Assembly: GCA_034509495.1 (NCBI GenBank)
Contig: CM067515.1
Location: 18,511,046-18,575,045, forward strand
DNA from: Acestrorhynchus altus
Taxonomy: Eukaryota > Chordata > Actinopteri > Characiformes > Acestrorhynchidae
DNA: 64,000 bases
Direction of reading: 5' to 3'
Below are positions 57,601 through 64,000 of the stretch, piece by piece. Every line of letters starts with the position of its first letter. The first letter of the stretch is position 1. The notes below the pieces were generated by a model. That model was not told the origin of the DNA, did no database searches, and saw only the letters and a list, made by a program, of their open reading frames with translations. The position numbers were made by a program, and so were the translations under genes.

Positions 57601-60007
57601 TTTCGTATTTAAATGTTCTTAATCTCTCAGTGTTAATAAATGTGAGGTGGCCTTATTATGAAGTCAGTTACATCCATACTGATATATGTCCAGAAGTAAC
57701 TGGACGGTACTTTCAATGAATTAGTACAGGACACACTGCTGTAGTTATGAACACATCACCACAAGGTCAGTATACCCATTGCTGAGTATTGGCTAGAGGG
57801 GTATAAATCACACCAGCATTGGGCTGTGAAGCAGTGGAACTTCGTTCACTGGAATGATGCCTTGGGGGAATCTGTATTTTAGTCCATGTTTACTAGCCCA
57901 TGTGCTATCTTTCCTGCAGGAGGCAGTGGTGAGCTCAGCAGGGAGAAGCTGGTGAGGGTGGAGAGAGATGGCTATGCTACAGTCACAATGAACTGTGACA
58001 GTAAGTGCTGTGAAGTTCTCTTCGGAGATGGAACAGTTATCAGTGCCAATCCTCATGGAGAATACACGGTGAGGAATGGAGATGGGAGATGAGGGGGTGG
58101 GACAGATTAATTTTTGGATGGAAAGACTGAAAGATGTTTGGATGGATGGATGGATAAATGAATAGGTGAACAAATGGATGGATGGATGGGTGGATGGATG
58201 GATGGGTAACAAATGTTCAGCACAGTGAATTTCATACACACTCCCTGTATGCACTGCAGGTTCGTCCCTGTAGCAGGGGTATTCTCCATATTGGTGGGGA
58301 CAATGGGGCAGTGTACAGCTCTGACTATAGTGCAACAGGACCTGAAGGAGAACAGTCTGGTCAGTATGTAATGAGTCACTGTGCAGGTGTGCTCTGTCGA
58401 TTCAGTGACTCAGACAATACACTCTACCAGGTGAGACACAAACACACAGGCATGCACACACTGCAATGGAAAGATTAAAGCATTCACCAGTCAATCAAAA
58501 ACCCCAAATCCTGCCAGCACCCCAATATGTAGTTGATCAACAAAGACAGGGTGAATGATTTTCTTTTTTACACTGGAACTACAATGCTAACATAGCTAAC
58601 AAGTAAGGGAATCGTATACCCCCACCAATTAGCACTGAAGCTATAAAACGTATCTCTAGTAGATATCACTGGAGCTATATGACTCATTTTCCTATAAGTA
58701 ATAGAAGCTTATAGCCCACATATTAGCACCAAGGTTAATTGCATATTTTATGTGGTTTCAGACAATCTTTGGCAATTTATTATCTATAGACATCTATAGA
58801 CCGATATTAACTGGTATATAAACTTGTTAGAAACATTAAGACCTCTGCATAGACAAACAGAAGCGATTGGACTCTAAACGTGATTTGACAGATCAACTAC
58901 ATTTGGACTAAGAACAGGAGTAGGAGGTATTTATTCTTTGGCCAAACTATCATTTTAATCCCACTTGACCATGTTTACTGTGTTTGGGTGTATAGGTCAC
59001 TGCAGATGGCCAAATCTGTGTTACTAACCCTACAGCCTCAACACAAAACATACAGACAAAGGTTCAGCACAATGATGGCTTTCATACTCACCCACCCCGG
59101 TAAGACCTGCAGTTTTGTCTACAGCAGTGTAGCTCCACACTTTCAGCTTGCAGCAGTTTAGCTGCCCTCACTCAGCCTACAGCAGTTTAGCACAATTTAT
59201 TGTACAGCAGTGTGAACTGTGTATAAGTCTGCACTTGTATTGTGTGCTGCAGGATGTTTATGGTGGCTTCTGATGGTTCTGCAGTGGAGGTTCTCTCTGC
59301 AGACACTGTAGGGGAGAGTCTGAGTGAAGCATCCTCTGATCCTTCAGTTGCTGTGATTAAAGACCCTTTACCTAACACAAATGGTCAGAACACACGTCTG
59401 TACATTCTAATGCACTCCTCTCTCAACATTACACACACCTAGTTACACCTTGTAGTACATTACATATGTTATGCTTTATTTATTTCTAATCTGCCAAATG
59501 GAGTAAATAAATAGAAATTGTCTAAGTGGTTCAGAAATATTTTGTAAGAACATTTCACTTTTTAGAATGTTATATTTTTAGAAGAAACATGTTTCAGCTT
59601 TTTTCTAGACGTTTTAACATATTTTTACATGCTTTTTTCATAGAGTGAAAGTGTTTGTGTTGTAGTGACAGATTAGTACAATGAAACACTTTCACCCTCA
59701 CATAAAAATAAAATGTTAAAATGTATAAAAATACTGCGTATAAAACAGTAATATTATTGTAATAGTTCTAAAATGTGTAAAATGGTAAATATTCCTGCTT
59801 TAGATCAAATTTAAGCAAATTTCACTTGCATATGTATGTCTGTAGAGTTTATTTTTGCATAAAAAGCATGCATAATTAATGTAGCTAGTAATGAAAGTTT
59901 ATACCCAACCAATTAGCATGGTGCTAACTGCATGGCTACATGATGACAAACCATGTAGTAATATCGAATATATTATTATTATGATTATTATTATTATGAT
60001 TATTATT

Positions 60008-60048
<41 letters not shown>

Positions 60049-63000
60049 GAAGAAGAAGAAGAAGAAGACGAAGAAGAAGAATAGATAGATAGTACATGGA
60101 CTAAAATACTGTTTTTAGATGTGTAGTATACTGTATGTTTAGATAAACTTCAGACATCAAACATATCATGGCTGATTGACTATATTTGGGGCAAAGGGAG
60201 GAAACCATAAATTAAAACCTAGTAAATACTATAAATGAGCAGGTTGAAATTACAAAAACATCTGTATGTGGTTATTGCCTTTATACACAGCAGGGATTTA
60301 TAATATGGTATAACAATCAGAATTAACTCCAGTAAACCAATAAACTGGTTTGTGCTGTTTCCCAGTAGAAATGGTTGGAATCACAATCCTGAAGCCACTG
60401 TCTGGAGACGTTCATTCCAGCTGGCTCATACCCAAAAAACAGGATGACATCATTCCTGCCAACCTCAAAAACCGGCCATGGGACACTTTTCCTTTCTCTG
60501 AGGTATTAACTTGTATTTAGCCTTTCTGCCTCAGTAAGCACTCATTTCCATTAGAAGAAATGTTAGTCCAAACACAACCAAATAAGCACTCCTATAGTCC
60601 ATAAACACCTTAATAAGCACCTCTATACACTAGAATGGAGATATTAATGGAGATATTAATCCATAAACACCCCAAATAAACACTCATATACACTATAATA
60701 GGAGATATTAGACCATGAACACCCTCATTAAACATTCCTCTACACTAGAATGAGATATTAGTCCATGAACAATCTCAATAATGGTATACATTAGAATATG
60801 TCATAAACACCTTAATAAACACTGATATACACTTCAATATGAGATACAGCAGGAAACACAGCAGTTAACATTGATGCAGTACAGTAGGAGATATTATTCT
60901 ATAAACACCTAAATTAACACTAGAGATATTAGAAGCAATATACATTAGAATATTAGATGTTACTACATGAACACCATTAGATAAAGTAAGTTTGTGTTTA
61001 GAACTTTATTTTTTATATTTAGAAGAAGACTGTGGGTCCTCCATTTGGAGCTGTGCTGGGGCAAGGTTTGGAGGTTATGGAGAGAGAGAAATCCAGTCCA
61101 GGTCCATCAGCACCAGTTCTCCACTGCCCAGACACACTGCTAATCCGCCAAATAACCCAGAATCCTCCAGTCTCAGAACAGCAATGGGATAAACTACTGG
61201 AAAAACTACTGGTATTCAAACTTTGAATTTTAAACTGAACAGAGATTAGTAGGGTACAGTGAGTGGAAGCACCAGAGAGGCTATTTTTAATAACATGACC
61301 AATGAGTGTAAACAAAATATTGGGTTATACATGTATATGAAAGTAAGTGTTTTTGTGTTGCAGGCGTACATAGAGCAGCTTCTGCAGAGGGAGAAGCTAA
61401 AGGATAAGATAAGGTTGAAGGATCCTCAGTCAATGGAGGAAAAACTGCACCATGCTGACCTTCTACAGCTACTACTGGTGTGTGTACGTGGGTGTATAAT
61501 GAGGAAGCATATGCAAGTGTCCGTGCATTTGTGTGTGTGTGGGTGGGGTGGTTGTGGGAATCAGTAAACTTTCATCCCTGATGTGTGTTTCATTTCTAGT
61601 ACTTAATGTAACTGCATTGTATCACAGCTGACTCTGGATTCTGTTTTTTCTCACTGTAGTCTCTGCCTGACACTGAGAATCAGCCGGTTACCAGGGAGAT
61701 GCACTCTCAGCCTGGTATGCTTCTTTAGGGTTACACTGTAGCTGGCTGGCTCAGCTCCTTTTGTTGCATCAGTGGTATGTCTGTGTAGAGGTTATTTATC
61801 ACAGTCCACATTCAGCTCATGTAGATGATCATCTATGATGTTTACTGTAAATGAATTAATTATATTGATTATATGATGTTTACCAGTGAATTGTGGGAGA
61901 TTATATTGCCCTCAAAGTCACGTTTGATTCCAAACACTGGCTGACATACTTGTTATTAGTGCCCTAAAACATAAATAGGGATCTTCCAGGCTATAAATGA
62001 ACAAGTAAAATTCAGTCATAAAATCAATTAAATTGTGAAATAAAATAGGTAAATCAGTAAAAAAAAAAAAATGAACGAAATGGTAATAAAACACTAAAAA
62101 ACAAAAACTAATTAAAATAATAAAAACTCAAAAAAGCCAGAACAATAAAACTTACCACATATGTACTAACCCATTAAAATAATCTAAATCTTTGTCAGGG
62201 TAAATGGAAGAATATGGTTATAGATACCTATTTTACAAAGCACCTTTTTTTTTTTTTTGTAAAAATCCAGCTCAGTAAAAAAGGGTTTAGTAATCTCTAA
62301 TTAACTGCACTATGTGGTTTCTGACAGTGCACAACTCTGTTATCTGTTTTATTTATGAACTTTAACCAGGTGTGCCTAAATTGTGCACAGCTGTGTTAAA
62401 ACCTCCCTGTCCTGTTTTGCCTCTAGCAGATGTTGCGTCTCTGTACACTCAAGCTGTGATGGCCTCTCGTTGCCCAGGATCTGACCTGCAGGCTAATGAA
62501 GATACAAATGGGTATTTCTGTTCACACACACGTTTGTGAAGCCATTATTGAGTTAATTACATTTATACACTTCATGGACAAAAGTATTGGGATACCTGCT
62601 TATTCACTGTTTCTTCCTGCTTTTGTTGGAATAACTGTCTCTGCTGTTCAGAGGTTTGTACTTGATTTTAAAGCATTGCTGTTAGGATATGATTGCATTC
62701 AGTGACGAGCCTTAGTGAGGTATTGGCTGGAGTGCCATCATTCTAGAGAACATAGTTCCACTGCTCCACAGGGCCTATAAATGATTAAAAAATTAGACTG
62801 ATATGAGTAATATTTATTAATATTTAAGACAAACATACAGAATGTGTCAGTATGGCTTAGGGCCACCATGTTTGCTAATACAACAGACAAGATGTCTCAC
62901 AAGGAGTTGCAGGGGTTCCTAATGATGGCTTAAGATAATCCTATGAAGCTTGAATATTCTCACTCAGGTGCTGCAGATTTTACAGTAGGGGAGGAGGGTT

Positions 63001-64000
63001 GATGGTGGATTCAGATGCATCGCACACATTTAGGGGTATAATAGGGGATAGGTCACATAGTAGGGGATAGGTCTGACATCATAGTGCCTCCTTATAAGGA
63101 CTCATTGATCTTCTTCATCAAGACAAAACTGGGCCTCGACCCACTGCAGTTCCAAGTAACGCCATGACAGCACAACTTTGATGTGGTGTTAAAGACAGTC
63201 ATAATTCAACCCCTCTCTAACTCTTCTGGCTGCTCAAGTTGCTTTCAAAAGGCTTACAAAGGACGTTATATAGTCAGTCAGGTAGAGTGATATGGCACGT
63301 GTTGCTTATGTCACGTGTAGCAGAAAATGAAACTTTTACGTTTCTCATAATCCCACTGATATAATCTCACTGACACGCAGTGGAACAGAGAAGTGGAACT
63401 CCAGTAGTAAAAACAGTTTTTTGCTTACAGGGTGGAGAGGAAGAAGCAGGAATCTCTGTGGGGAGAACGGCTCCACCAACACAGGTAGAAGGCCTCACAG
63501 TGCTTACATTTACTGACCACAAGCATCAACTGCATCTCTGCTATTATTGTTCCTGGTTGGTGTGGCTCAACAGATAGCACCTCCAGCGAGCCATCACACC
63601 ATGTGGTAGATTTGGGTGCAATTCTCAGTCTGGGCAACTATGCTGTGCTTTGGGCAAGACTCATTATTATTATATTACCTGTGTAATATAAGTAACCTTG
63701 TAAGTCGCTCTGGATAAGAGTGTCAGCTAAATGCTATAAATGTAAATGTTCTACTGCTTAAAGGATCAGTTCACAAAAAAATCTACCCCATATTTTCACT
63801 GAATGTTAATCTCCTTTTAATTTCATTGCATAATTTTGTTTGAATACAGTTACTTTCATAATTACAAGTACTTAGTGATGAATCCTTCCCAAGGACTCTT
63901 CTTCCAAGACTCCAAAGGGTGGACCCCAAAGGTTGACCCATCCTCCAGTGGTCATACTACTCATACATTATTGATAAGAGGACACTGGACGAGCGAGAAG
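41243..64000 (+). CDS. spag17: sperm-associated antigen 17 (axonemal central pair), 5' part
   Basis: Thirty-eight consecutive exons with consistent phases give about 1,552 residues, against about 2,200 for the human protein. The gene runs off the window end. Diagnostic segments include RRGEEEDTNKYI + DDEPDDGPQHYILMTGF (residues about 171-200), LDWRRQHQHYLNSLKL (about 309-324), SVPLILHCMLEQ (about 376-387), ICHNPLGPQRISKECW (about 645-660), CVYPSDGGTISV (about 826-837), TITCQGTVIKYC (about 975-986), a DHADGTRITTFYQ motif (about 1135-1147), CCEVLFGDGT and TVGPPFGAVLGQGLEV. These match SPAG17, the vertebrate counterpart of Chlamydomonas PF6, a scaffold of the C1a projection in motile cilia and sperm tails. 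A Lys/Glu-rich stretch (about 740-780) is the likely coiled region. The C-terminal PapD-like region is outside the window. Introns carry many microsatellites, and several abut acceptors. Confidence 0.97.
41487..41552 (+). repeat. LINE-type 3' tail, spag17 intron 1
   Basis: TTCCTTAATTTCCCTGAGGG and GGATCAATAAAGTTCTATCC followed by TATCT units, the usual 3' end of a fish non-LTR retrotransposon. Only the tail is present. Confidence 0.6.
41659..41799 (+). CDS. spag17: spag17 exon 2
   Basis: Encodes ESWTASVCLVVAGSVQDQVC to LFTLLSWENILEK. The acceptor follows a TG/CG-repeat tract ending TGTCTATAG. Donor GTGCAA. Confidence 0.92.
42007..42066 (+). CDS. spag17: spag17 exon 3
   Basis: Encodes INELGNPKTRKTKDLPLYYE. 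Acceptor TTCGATAG, donor GTAACT. The PLYYE end matches the family. Confidence 0.9.
42110..42192. repeat. (ATCT)n microsatellite, spag17 intron 3
   Basis: About 20 ATCT tetramers followed by AATT units. Confidence 0.97.
42505..42600 (+). CDS. spag17: spag17 exon 4
   Basis: Encodes VTELAKLELDSGEELSVDLI to FQLLTIK. The acceptor is preceded by TG/CG repeats (GTGCATGTAG). Donor GTCAGT. Confidence 0.93.
43098..43275 (+). CDS. spag17: spag17 exon 5
   Basis: Lys-rich segment ending LKRRGEEEDTNKYI plus one base. The acceptor is an unusual AAG (GATGTCAAAG) with hardly any pyrimidine tract, so the exact start is less sure. Donor GTGAGC. Confidence 0.85.
43421..43503. repeat. (TG)n touching spag17 exon 6 acceptor
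   Basis: About 40 TG units ending TGTAG directly at the exon. No pyrimidine tract. Confidence 0.97.
43504..43665 (+). CDS. spag17: spag17 exon 6
   Basis: Encodes DDEPDDGPQHYILMTGFKQP to PVTAHKEQ plus one base, one of the best conserved SPAG17 blocks. Donor GTGAGA. Confidence 0.96.
43850..43918. repeat. (CA)n in spag17 intron 6
   Basis: About 33 CA units. Confidence 0.97.
44145..44302 (+). CDS. spag17: spag17 exon 7
   Basis: Encodes ELRSDQDLDLFWTQLDRVLN to RDPNDTEAM. Acceptor TTTCTCCTCAG, donor GTAATC. Confidence 0.94.
44537..44615. repeat. (TG)n touching spag17 exon 8 acceptor
   Basis: About 38 TG units ending TGTGTAG at the exon. Confidence 0.97.
44616..44732 (+). CDS. spag17: spag17 exon 8
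   Basis: Encodes WSLGMVVFEGVACLLYDSLD then WRRQHQHYLNSLKLIHIPQ. Donor GTCAAC. Confidence 0.96.
45291..45345 (+). CDS. spag17: spag17 exon 9
   Basis: Encodes VPQTQAPPSAKKKFMAGA plus one base. Acceptor TTGTTTTTTAG, donor GTATGA. Short, low conservation. Confidence 0.82.
45484..45605 (+). CDS. spag17: spag17 exon 10 (GC donor)
   Basis: Encodes VEAQNVCLSVEVDMRLYSDL to SVPLILHCMLEQ. The donor is CAG|GCAAGT, the canonical form of a GC-AG intron. The exon end is fixed by the conserved CMLEQ. Confidence 0.94.
45997..46131 (+). CDS. spag17: spag17 exon 11
   Basis: Encodes LVANEQDIAAGSADSEQHSD to LPQPEQEKM. Acceptor ATATCCAG, donor GTAACT. Confidence 0.9.
46489..46632. repeat. interrupted (TG)n before spag17 exon 12
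   Basis: About 70 TG units with a TGCG-rich middle, ending TGTACAG at the exon. Confidence 0.97.
46636..46740 (+). CDS. spag17: spag17 exon 12
   Basis: Encodes KLMGDFGIVEPQMTKKQTQP then VLINHHDERARRLHN. Donor GTATTG, chosen because phase 0 joins HN to VVDGLDVNSIEV. Confidence 0.88.
46999..47137 (+). CDS. spag17: spag17 exon 13
   Basis: Encodes VVDGLDVNSIEVAMMQSVWS to RRQELLHYCTD plus one base. Acceptor TTTCTGCAG, donor GTGAGA. Confidence 0.93.
47165..47395. repeat. degenerate GGTGGTTGCTATG repeat, spag17 intron 13
   Basis: Irregular tandem copies of TTGCTATGG/TTGCTAGGT/GGTGGTT words. The same type is at 50560-51100. Confidence 0.7.
48008..48090. repeat. (TG)n before spag17 exon 14 acceptor
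   Basis: About 41 TG units followed by CATACAG and the exon. Confidence 0.97.
48097..48267 (+). CDS. spag17: spag17 exon 14
   Basis: Encodes DSLSILEVQNFLQMCVFESM to PWDDPVAFVQKICRKP plus one base. Donor GTATTA. Confidence 0.93.
48456..48490 (+). CDS. spag17: spag17 exon 15
   Basis: 35 nt encoding GATTSRAEQDGE. AAG acceptor after CTTTCTCTGTTG, donor GTAATC. Phase fits both neighbours. Confidence 0.8.
48582..48695 (+). CDS. spag17: spag17 exon 16
   Basis: Encodes VSVQDGVTVTAAELQKMLTR to FTEHHKPHIFLQ. Acceptor TCTCTTTAG, donor GTTATC. Confidence 0.93.
48715..49012 (+). mobile_element. Tc1-like MITE in spag17 intron 16, with nested fragment
   Basis: Starts AGTCCAAAAGTTTGTGGACACC and ends GTCCATATAGTGTATG, with TGCTGACACAGATGTGCAAA inside. 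A GGGCTGGGTGATATATC fragment (about 48885) appears nested in it. Confidence 0.7.
49400..49554 (+). CDS. spag17: spag17 exon 17
   Basis: Encodes VLQAVSECYRFVDMFNSTTD to CLHTDVRF plus two bases. Acceptor TTCTGTGTTCAG, donor GTGCTT. Confidence 0.95.
49600..50300. other. spag17 intron 17, no feature recognised
   Basis: Ordinary AT-rich intron sequence. Confidence 0.5.
50309..50424 (+). CDS. spag17: spag17 exon 18 (3' end uncertain)
   Basis: Encodes RNYLEYVAEQVREWTTAEDQ to IHAPSETK plus one base. Acceptor GTTCTTGCAG. The next exon needs one carried base. The only site giving it here is a GC donor, AAAG|GCAATA, which is weak. An unseen small exon is the alternative. Confidence 0.7.
50479..50548. 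repeat. (AT)n in spag17 intron 18
   Basis: About 35 AT units. Confidence 0.97.
50560..51100. repeat. degenerate GTTGCTAGGTGG repeat, spag17 intron 18
   Basis: Long irregular array of TTGCTAGG, GGTGGTTGC and GTTGCTAT words. Same type as 47165-47395. Confidence 0.75.
51780..51844 (+). CDS. spag17: spag17 exon 19
   Basis: Encodes DTPAPSPDPEQIEPYIRHDS then LK, with the first codon split. Acceptor TTTTCTTTTGCAG, donor GTAAGA. Confidence 0.87.
51955..52176 (+). CDS. spag17: spag17 exon 20
   Basis: Encodes AWKLEQERLKEEEELCTKKK, a Lys/Glu-rich coiled segment, then a Pro/Thr-rich tail to TPRETTP. Acceptor GGTTTCAG, donor GTGAGT. Confidence 0.93.
52200..52350. repeat. degenerate CACATTACCTCACA repeat, spag17 intron 20
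   Basis: Irregular tandem copies of CACACACTAC/CACATTACCTCACAGT words. Confidence 0.65.
52484..52598 (+). CDS. spag17: spag17 exon 21
   Basis: Encodes ELIGYSMDGELLQVKGEIQC to VYPSDGGTISVDKIQFVQ plus one base. The donor GTACACACAC runs straight into (AC)n. Confidence 0.95.
52600..52676. repeat. (AC)n touching spag17 exon 21 donor
   Basis: About 38 AC units starting at the second intron base. Confidence 0.97.
52740..53035. repeat. degenerate minisatellite, spag17 intron 21
   Basis: Variants of ACCATGGAAATGTGTGTAA-type units, period a little over 20 bp. Confidence 0.65.
53134..53226 (+). CDS. spag17: spag17 exon 22
   Basis: Encodes GSTQLTVCVRKDEHCFYTHV then YTWHQRPNNTP plus one base. AAG acceptor after CTACCTTTA, donor GTACTA. 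Confidence 0.9.
53375..53486. repeat. (TG)n before spag17 exon 23
   Basis: TGTGTC repeats then about 40 TG units, ending GTGCTGCAG at the exon. Confidence 0.97.
53493..53608 (+). CDS. spag17: spag17 exon 23
   Basis: Encodes DEMEKCGCFYAILNNGIQLS to TSITSAPM. Donor GTCAGT. Confidence 0.93.
53875..54000 (+). repeat. 126-bp dispersed repeat, copy 1
   Basis: Differs from 55250-55375 at 6 of 126 positions, with no indels. In spag17 intron 23. Confidence 0.9.
54201..54291 (+). CDS. spag17: spag17 exon 24
   Basis: Encodes DVEFVCDVPVSLHASLPTGL to RISFHHENTA plus one base. Acceptor TGTTCTGCAG, donor GTCAGC. Confidence 0.94.
54401..54543 (+). CDS. spag17: spag17 exon 25
   Basis: Encodes GVWSVCVRQQISPEGHSVSP to TITCQGTVIKYCRDNSTE. 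The acceptor follows (TG)n(TCTG)n ending CTGTCAG. Donor GTATAC, soon followed by a long AT tract. Confidence 0.95.
54569..54688. repeat. (AT)n with TTTATAT units, spag17 intron 25
   Basis: AT dinucleotides interrupted by regularly spaced TTTATATA. Confidence 0.95.
54690..54930 (+). mobile_element. Tc1-like MITE fragment, spag17 intron 25
   Basis: TGCTGACATAGATGTGCAAA, AGAGTAGGACTCTCTGGAGC and ATGATGGTGCTC occur in the order seen in the other copies. The left terminus has been replaced by the AT repeat. Confidence 0.65.
55004..55142 (+). CDS. spag17: spag17 exon 26
   Basis: Encodes VLFADGTVSNSPDSGPVCVL to GNKDVKDKK plus one base. Acceptor GTGTTTTTAG, donor GTAAAA. Confidence 0.94.
55250..55375 (+). 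repeat. 126-bp dispersed repeat, copy 2
   Basis: Copy of 53875-54000, in spag17 intron 26 and same orientation. Confidence 0.9.
55743..55963 (+). CDS. spag17: spag17 exon 27
   Basis: Encodes GKLFAKPVMGEVLEPSQEEE to IMSFHATDPFSQS, including the GSWTTTTPSG block conserved in SPAG17. Acceptor TTCTCCTCAG, donor GTGAGT. Joins exon 26 in frame. Confidence 0.94.
55964..56734. other. spag17 intron 27, left part
   Basis: No exon. An inverted LINE-type tail (TTTATTGATCCCTTGAG ... GGGAAATTAAGGAG) is at about 56569-56604. Confidence 0.5.
56735..56995. repeat. minisatellite of GTATCAGTGTTTCTGTA units
   Basis: Tandem units of about 17-18 bp such as GTATCAGTGTTTCTGTA and GTATCTGTGTTCCTGTG, in spag17 intron 27. 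Confidence 0.8.
57163..57295 (+). CDS. spag17: spag17 exon 28
   Basis: Encodes VMISREDRVVSVQEKDGSAV then VDHADGTRITTFYQQ, a signature SPAG17 motif. Acceptor TTGTTTCAG, donor GTCAGT. Confidence 0.97.
57400..57900. other. spag17 intron 28 with MITE-like fragment
   Basis: 57680-57850 has ATATGTCCAGAAGTAACTGG and TGGCTAGAGGGGTATAAATC, resembling the distal half of the Tc1-like MITE family. No exon. Confidence 0.5.
57920..58068 (+). CDS. spag17: spag17 exon 29
   Basis: Encodes GGSGELSREKLVRVERDGYA to CCEVLFGDGTVISANPHGEY then T. Acceptor CTTTCCTGCAG, donor GTGAGG. Confidence 0.96.
58128..58206. repeat. (GGAT)n microsatellite, spag17 intron 29
   Basis: GATG tetramers with AAATGAATAGG interruptions. 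Confidence 0.9.
58260..58430 (+). CDS. spag17: spag17 exon 30
   Basis: Encodes VRPCSRGILHIGGDNGAVYS to RFSDSDNTLYQ. Acceptor TGCACTGCAG, donor GTGAGA. Confidence 0.95.
58500..58980. other. spag17 intron 30, no feature recognised
   Basis: Ordinary intron sequence. Confidence 0.5.
58996..59099 (+). CDS. spag17: spag17 exon 31
   Basis: Encodes VTADGQICVTNPTASTQNIQ to DGFHTHPP plus two bases. Acceptor GGTGTATAG, donor GTAAGA. Confidence 0.9.
59253..59383 (+). CDS. spag17: spag17 exon 32
   Basis: Encodes RMFMVASDGSAVEVLSADTV to VAVIKDPLPNTN plus one base. Acceptor GTGCTGCAG, donor GTCAGA. Confidence 0.94.
59450..60350. other. spag17 intron 32
   Basis: No exon. AT-rich, with (ATT)n(AAT)n(GAA)n triplet repeats at 59971-60080. 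Confidence 0.6.
60366..60502 (+). CDS. spag17: spag17 exon 33
   Basis: Encodes VEMVGITILKPLSGDVHSSW to LKNRPWDTFPFSE. Acceptor GTTTCCCAG, donor GTATTA. The R-WDTFP-SE block is conserved in SPAG17. Confidence 0.95.
60530..60980. repeat. long-unit degenerate repeat, spag17 intron 33
   Basis: At least six loose copies of a unit of about 60 bp with CCATAAACACC, AATAAACACT, ATACACTA-AAT and GAGATATTA. Confidence 0.75.
61023..61211 (+). CDS. spag17: spag17 exon 34
   Basis: Encodes KKTVGPPFGAVLGQGLEVME to QQWDKLLEKLL. Acceptor TTATATTTAG followed by AAGAAG, a tandem-acceptor context. Donor GTATTC. Confidence 0.95.
61364..61477 (+). CDS. spag17: spag17 exon 35
   Basis: Encodes AYIEQLLQREKLKDKIRLKD to HHADLLQLLL. 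Acceptor TGTGTTGCAG, donor GTGTGT. Confidence 0.93.
61660..61714 (+). CDS. spag17: spag17 exon 36
   Basis: Encodes SLPDTENQPVTREMHSQP plus one base. Acceptor TCTCACTGTAG, donor GTATGC. Confidence 0.87.
61750..62400. other. spag17 intron 36, no feature recognised
   Basis: AT-rich intron with short A and T runs. Confidence 0.5.
62427..62511 (+). CDS. spag17: spag17 exon 37
   Basis: Encodes ADVASLYTQAVMASRCPGSD to ANEDTN plus two bases. The acceptor TCTAGCAG is a tandem site, so the exon may start at 62427 or 62430. Donor GTATTT. Confidence 0.88.
62570..62780 (+). mobile_element. Tc1-like MITE, spag17 intron 37
   Basis: CATGGACAAAAGTATTGGGA, CTTTTGTTGGAATAACTGTC and CATCATTCTAGAGAACATAG with CACTGCTCCACAGGGCC appear in family order. 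Confidence 0.7.
62800..63420. other. spag17 intron 37, right part
   Basis: No exon or recognised transposon. Short GGGGATAGGTC duplication near 63040-63075. Confidence 0.45.
63431..63484 (+). CDS. spag17: spag17 exon 38
   Basis: Encodes G + VERKKQESLWGERLHQH plus two bases, resembling the KRWKEKI-type segment that follows the C-terminal helices in SPAG17. Acceptor TTTGCTTACAG, donor GTAGAA. Last exon seen. Confidence 0.85.
63555..63749 (+). repeat. tRNA-derived SINE copy, spag17 intron 38
   Basis: Starts GGTTGGTGTGGCTCAACAG (box A-like) and GGTGCAATTCTCAG (box B-like), and ends GTAAGTCGCTCTGGATAAGA and AAATGCTATAAATGTAAATG. Same family and orientation as 23318-23514. Confidence 0.75.

Overview
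This is vertebrate nuclear DNA, most likely from a teleost fish. The base is AT-rich, with multi-exon genes, long introns, dense (CA)n/(TG)n microsatellites, Tc1/mariner and hAT transposon remnants, tRNA-derived SINE copies and short LINE tails. Several repeat families (a Tc1-like MITE containing TGGACAAAAGTATTGGGATA, the AAAGGGTTC palindromic MITE, the SINE tail CTCTGGATAAGAG) are ones I associate with otophysan fishes such as catfishes and characins. That placement is an inference from memory, not a search.

Two protein-coding genes could be assembled exon by exon. sap30bp (minus strand, 37244 down to 17164) is complete: 11 coding exons with consistent splice phases give a 305-residue protein. 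spag17 (plus strand, from 41243 to beyond 64000) encodes a large axonemal central-pair protein. Thirty-eight consecutive coding exons give about 1,552 residues, and the last part of the gene lies outside the window. The two genes are divergent, with start codons 4.0 kb apart.

Layout: 1-16.7 kb holds no gene I can support. It contains degraded Tc1 elements, a 1.6-kb minisatellite (about 3.03-4.64 kb), further minisatellites and MITEs. 16.7-37.2 kb is sap30bp, with a Tc1 relic, a LINE-1 ORF2 fragment, SINEs and MITEs in its introns. 36875-38298 is a perfect inverted repeat (two 712-bp arms, no spacer). It duplicates the sap30bp promoter and exon 1 in mirror image. 38.3-41.2 kb is the rest of the intergenic space: AT-rich repeats, an X-box-like motif and a 1.1-kb hAT-type non-autonomous element with 12-bp terminal inverted repeats and an 8-bp target duplication, ending 116 bp before the spag17 start. 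41.2-64 kb is spag17. At least eight of its introns end in (TG)n tracts that touch the splice acceptor, and at least one intron uses a GC donor.

The items most worth following are the perfect palindrome (real inverted duplication or assembly fold-back), the hAT element lying between an RFX-like X-box and spag17, and the systematic replacement of polypyrimidine tracts by TG repeats at spag17 acceptors.
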